Positions 5,783 through 7,776 of a stretch of 7,776 nucleotides of DNA are shown here, one piece after another; the first letter of the stretch is position 1, and every line of letters starts with the position of its first letter. Under the pieces are notes generated by a model. It ran no database searches, was not told the DNA's origin, and was given only the letters and a program-made list of their open reading frames with translations. Made by a program: the position numbers and the translations under genes. Source of the DNA: a bacterium TMED198 (GTDB lineage: Bacteria > Fidelibacterota > Marinisomatia > SCGC-AAA003-L08 > D37C17); NCBI GenBank assembly GCA_002170735.1, contig NHIV01000026.1, forward strand, positions 1 through 7,776. Direction: 5' to 3'.

Positions 5783-6592
5783 TTAAATTTTTCCATAAAA
5801 AATTTCTAGCCCATTAAATACAATGTTATAATCTAAATCGTTCTTATTAATAGAATCAACCTTAACTCTACCTGAACAATGAATTATCTTTTCACCCCCA
5901 ACATATATACCAACATGCACAACGACACCTTCCTGTTTAAAGAAAATCAGATCTGCAATCTCTAGTTCACTTTTACTGATTTCTTCAACATAATTAAATT
6001 GATCTATACTATCTCTTGGTAGATTTACGCCAATTTCTGTATTATAAATAGTTTGGACAAAACCCGAACAATCAAAACCAAAAGCAGTCTTGCCTCCCCA
6101 TAAATAACTCACGCCTAACATCATGAATGCAGCTTTCAAAACTTTAGTTCTTAGTTTTGCATTTAAATGAATAGTATAGTTTCGAATTTTTTGATTATTG
6201 ATACTTTCAAAATTTATTTTTTCATAATCAATGTAAAATAAATTCTTTAAAGGGTCTTTTGAATAGTTTTTAGATTTAAATAGAGGAATTTTTGTGCCAT
6301 ATGATAAAAAATTCATAATTCTTTTATTGTTGCTAATGTTTTGATTTATTTTTATGAGCTTATCTTTAATAACAATAAATTCGTATTCCGAATTAACACT
6401 TAAATCGTCAACTAAATAAAAATTGTTTATCCAGCTTTCATAGTTATCACTTTGACGTATAAATGACCAATTATTCTTACGCTTAATTACTTTAACTCTT
6501 TCCCAAAAGAATCCTTGAGACACTACATTAGAATTGAAAAAACTTGGACTATCATATGTAGAAGCATAAAATGAATTAATTACTTTAAACAT
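5783..6592 (-). CDS. NlpC/P60 (C40) peptidase with N-terminal SH3-like region
   Basis: Probable gamma-D-glutamyl-diamino acid endopeptidase acting on peptidoglycan stem peptides. The C-terminal NlpC/P60 domain (about residues 145-269) has SYLWGGKTAFGFDCSGF with the catalytic Cys175, LPRDS (191-195), VHVGIYVGG with His226, and IIHCSGRV with His238, giving the expected Cys-His-His set. The N-terminal part (about 18-62, and less clearly 63-120) resembles bacterial SH3-like repeats, including V.V.....W.F.R..DNYE.W; this layout recalls YkfC-type dipeptidyl-peptidase VI enzymes that trim murein peptides. No signal peptide or lipobox is visible: the N-terminus MFKVINSFYASTYD is not a hydrophobic helix. 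A cytoplasmic murein-recycling role therefore fits better than secretion, though this is inference. The gene begins 7 nt after tyrS and has no clear Shine-Dalgarno sequence. No dipeptide epimerase or transporter accompanies it. Confidence 0.92.
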   Translation of the reverse strand: MFKVINSFYASTYDSPSFFNSNVVSQGFFWERVKVIKRKNNWSFIRQSDNYESWINNFYLVDDLSVNSEYEFIVIKDKLIKINQNISNNKRIMNFLSYGTKIPLFKSKNYSKDPLKNLFYIDYEKINFESINNQKIRNYTIHLNAKLRTKVLKAAFMMLGVSYLWGGKTAFGFDCSGFVQTIYNTEIGVNLPRDSIDQFNYVEEISKSELEIADLIFFKQEGVVVHVGIYVGGEKIIHCSGRVKVDSINKNDLDYNIVFNGLEIFYGKI

Positions 6593-6599
6593 GAATAAA

Positions 6600-7776
6600 T
6601 CAAATCAACTGTAAAAATTTTCTTTTTCCAATTTTAATTGTTTTTAATTTTAAAGTTGAAGCTTTAACTCTAAAATCATCAACTTTTTTTCCATCAACAG
6701 TTACAGCTCCCTGTTTGACTAGTCTTTTAAATTCAGATCTGCTACTGATAATTTTGCTTTTGACAATAGAATCAATTAAAAAATCTTTTTCAGTTATTGA
6801 AAAAGTAGGAATATTATCTGGTATATCTTTTTTTATAAAAAGATTGTCAAAATCAAGTTCTGCTTTATTTGCCTTTTCTCTACTATGATAAATTTCAACA
6901 ATCTTTCGAGCTAATGATCTTTTCTCATTTCTCGGATCCCAAGACTCGCCCTGGGATCTTTTTTTAATATCTTTTACTTCTTTCAAGGAGCTCCAAGTGC
7001 AAAACTCAAAATAACGAAGAATTAATTCATCAGGAATAGATAAAATTTTTCCATACATATCACTTGGTTTCTCTGTTAATCCAATAAAATTATTTAAACT
7101 TTTAGACATTTTTTCTTTTCCATCAGTACCCTCGATAATAGGAGTTGTTATAACTACCTGGGGATTTATATTAAACTCACGCTGCAAATCTCTAGCCATC
7201 AATAGATTGAACTTTTGGTCAGTCCCACCTAATTCAATATCAGCTTTAAGATGAACGCTATCATAAGCTTGAGCTATAGGATACAAGAATTCATGTAAAA
7301 AAATTGGAATGCCACTTTTGTAACGCTTATTAAAATCTTCCCGCTCAATCATTCTAGAAACTGTAATTTTAGAGCATATATTAATTAAATTCAAAAAATC
7401 AATTTCTTTGAGCCATTTACTATTGTAAGCAATCCTAACATGCTTCATATCTAAAATACAACCTGCCTGATTAATATAAGTCTGCATATTTTCTTTAATT
7501 ATTTTTTGATCAATTTGAGGCCTTAACTTATTCCTTCCAGAAGGATCACCAATCATAGCAGTAAAATCACCAATGAGTAGAGTAACATTGTGTCCTAAAT
7601 CTTGAAAGTCTCGCATTTTTCGGAGAATTACACTATGACCTAAGTGCAGGTCTGGTCGACTAGGGTCACATCCACATTTTACTTCAAGTGGCTGTTTTGA
7701 TTTTATTGAATTTTGAAGTTTAAGTTCTAAAGCATCATCTGGCAGTATCTCTTCTGTCCCTTTTCTGATAAGATCC
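6600..7776 (-). CDS. tyrS: Tyrosyl-tRNA synthetase, KMSKS (TyrZ-like) type, 5' end missing
   Basis: Class Ic synthetase that charges tRNA-Tyr. The frame stays open through the right edge, so the methionine at 7616 is internal: reading back to 7775 adds 53 residues, including CGCDPSRPDLHLGHSVILRK with the HIGH-type motif HLGH at 7635-7646. The visible part is 391 residues and probably lacks only a few to some tens of N-terminal residues. It continues with LLIGDFTAMIGDPSGR, ADIELGGTDQKFN (tyrosine and tRNA handling region), EKMSKS, and a C-terminal S4 RNA-binding domain over about the last 60 residues. KMSKS, in place of the KFGKT-like motif of E. coli TyrS, and the ELGGTDQKFN form match the TyrZ-like bacterial subgroup. 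The TGA stop lies 7 nt before the NlpC/P60 gene. Any leader or T-box lies outside the window. Confidence 0.96.
   Translation of the reverse strand, partial: DLIRKGTEEILPDDALELKLQNSIKSKQPLEVKCGCDPSRPDLHLGHSVILRKMRDFQDLGHNVTLLIGDFTAMIGDPSGRNKLRPQIDQKIIKENMQTYINQAGCILDMKHVRIAYNSKWLKEIDFLNLINICSKITVSRMIEREDFNKRYKSGIPIFLHEFLYPIAQAYDSVHLKADIELGGTDQKFNLLMARDLQREFNINPQVVITTPIIEGTDGKEKMSKSLNNFIGLTEKPSDMYGKILSIPDELILRYFEFCTWSSLKEVKDIKKRSQGESWDPRNEKRSLARKIVEIYHSREKANKAELDFDNLFIKKDIPDNIPTFSITEKDFLIDSIVKSKIISSRSEFKRLVKQGAVTVDGKKVDDFRVKASTLKLKTIKIGKRKFLQLI

Noticed and set aside
7614..7616. Met codon as the tyrS start
   Set aside because: The frame continues upstream through the conserved DPSRPDLHLGH motif to the window edge, so this Met is internal.

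Overview
The window is AT-rich (roughly 30% GC by eye) bacterial chromosome carrying a dense block of housekeeping genes, every one on the minus strand. Transcription therefore runs from high to low coordinates: tyrS (5' end cut off by the right edge), an NlpC/P60 peptidase, an HNH nuclease, trpS, an RsuA/RluB-type pseudouridine synthase, cmk, rpsA, tsaD, and the first codons of a membrane or exported protein cut off by the left edge. TAA, TAG and TGA all end genes, so the standard bacterial code applies. I see no tRNA, rRNA, CRISPR array, insertion sequence, phage gene or restriction system.

The organism cannot be named from this window. The six-domain S1 protein has a long N-terminal extension, and its second domain (KGGMVVDLG..QAFLPGSQIDVKP) reads like S1 of the Bacteroidota/Chlorobi/Marinimicrobia (FCB) group. 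Together with the low GC and compact spacing, this suggests a small-genome, probably aquatic FCB-type bacterium such as Marinimicrobia. This is inference from remembered family sequences.

Right part (7776 to 4255): tyrS, nlpC, the HNH gene and trpS are separated by 7 nt, 3 nt and an 11-nt overlap, so they look like one translationally linked unit. It contains two related class I tRNA synthetases, a cell-wall peptide hydrolase without a visible signal peptide, and a nuclease of unknown role. Middle (4206 to 3430): the pseudouridine synthase follows trpS after 48 nt. A 90-nt gap then precedes cmk and is the best place in the window for a promoter. Left part (3429 to 1): cmk, rpsA, tsaD and the partial gene are again tightly packed. 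The rpsA Shine-Dalgarno sequence overlaps the cmk stop codon, and the tsaD stop overlaps the next start (TAATG).

Most products serve translation: tRNA charging (TyrRS, TrpRS), rRNA modification, mRNA binding by the ribosome (S1) and tRNA t6A modification (TsaD). Cmk supplies CDP. The order trpS-rluB-cmk-rpsA matches a cluster known in several phyla, except that scpA and scpB, which often sit between trpS and rluB, are absent. The points most worth checking are the altered HIGH-type motif of TrpS (Cys-Ile-Ala-Asn), the missing scpAB, the fact that only rpsA has a clear Shine-Dalgarno sequence, and a 19-bp near-repeat on either side of cmk-rpsA. I found no convincing undescribed multi-gene system.
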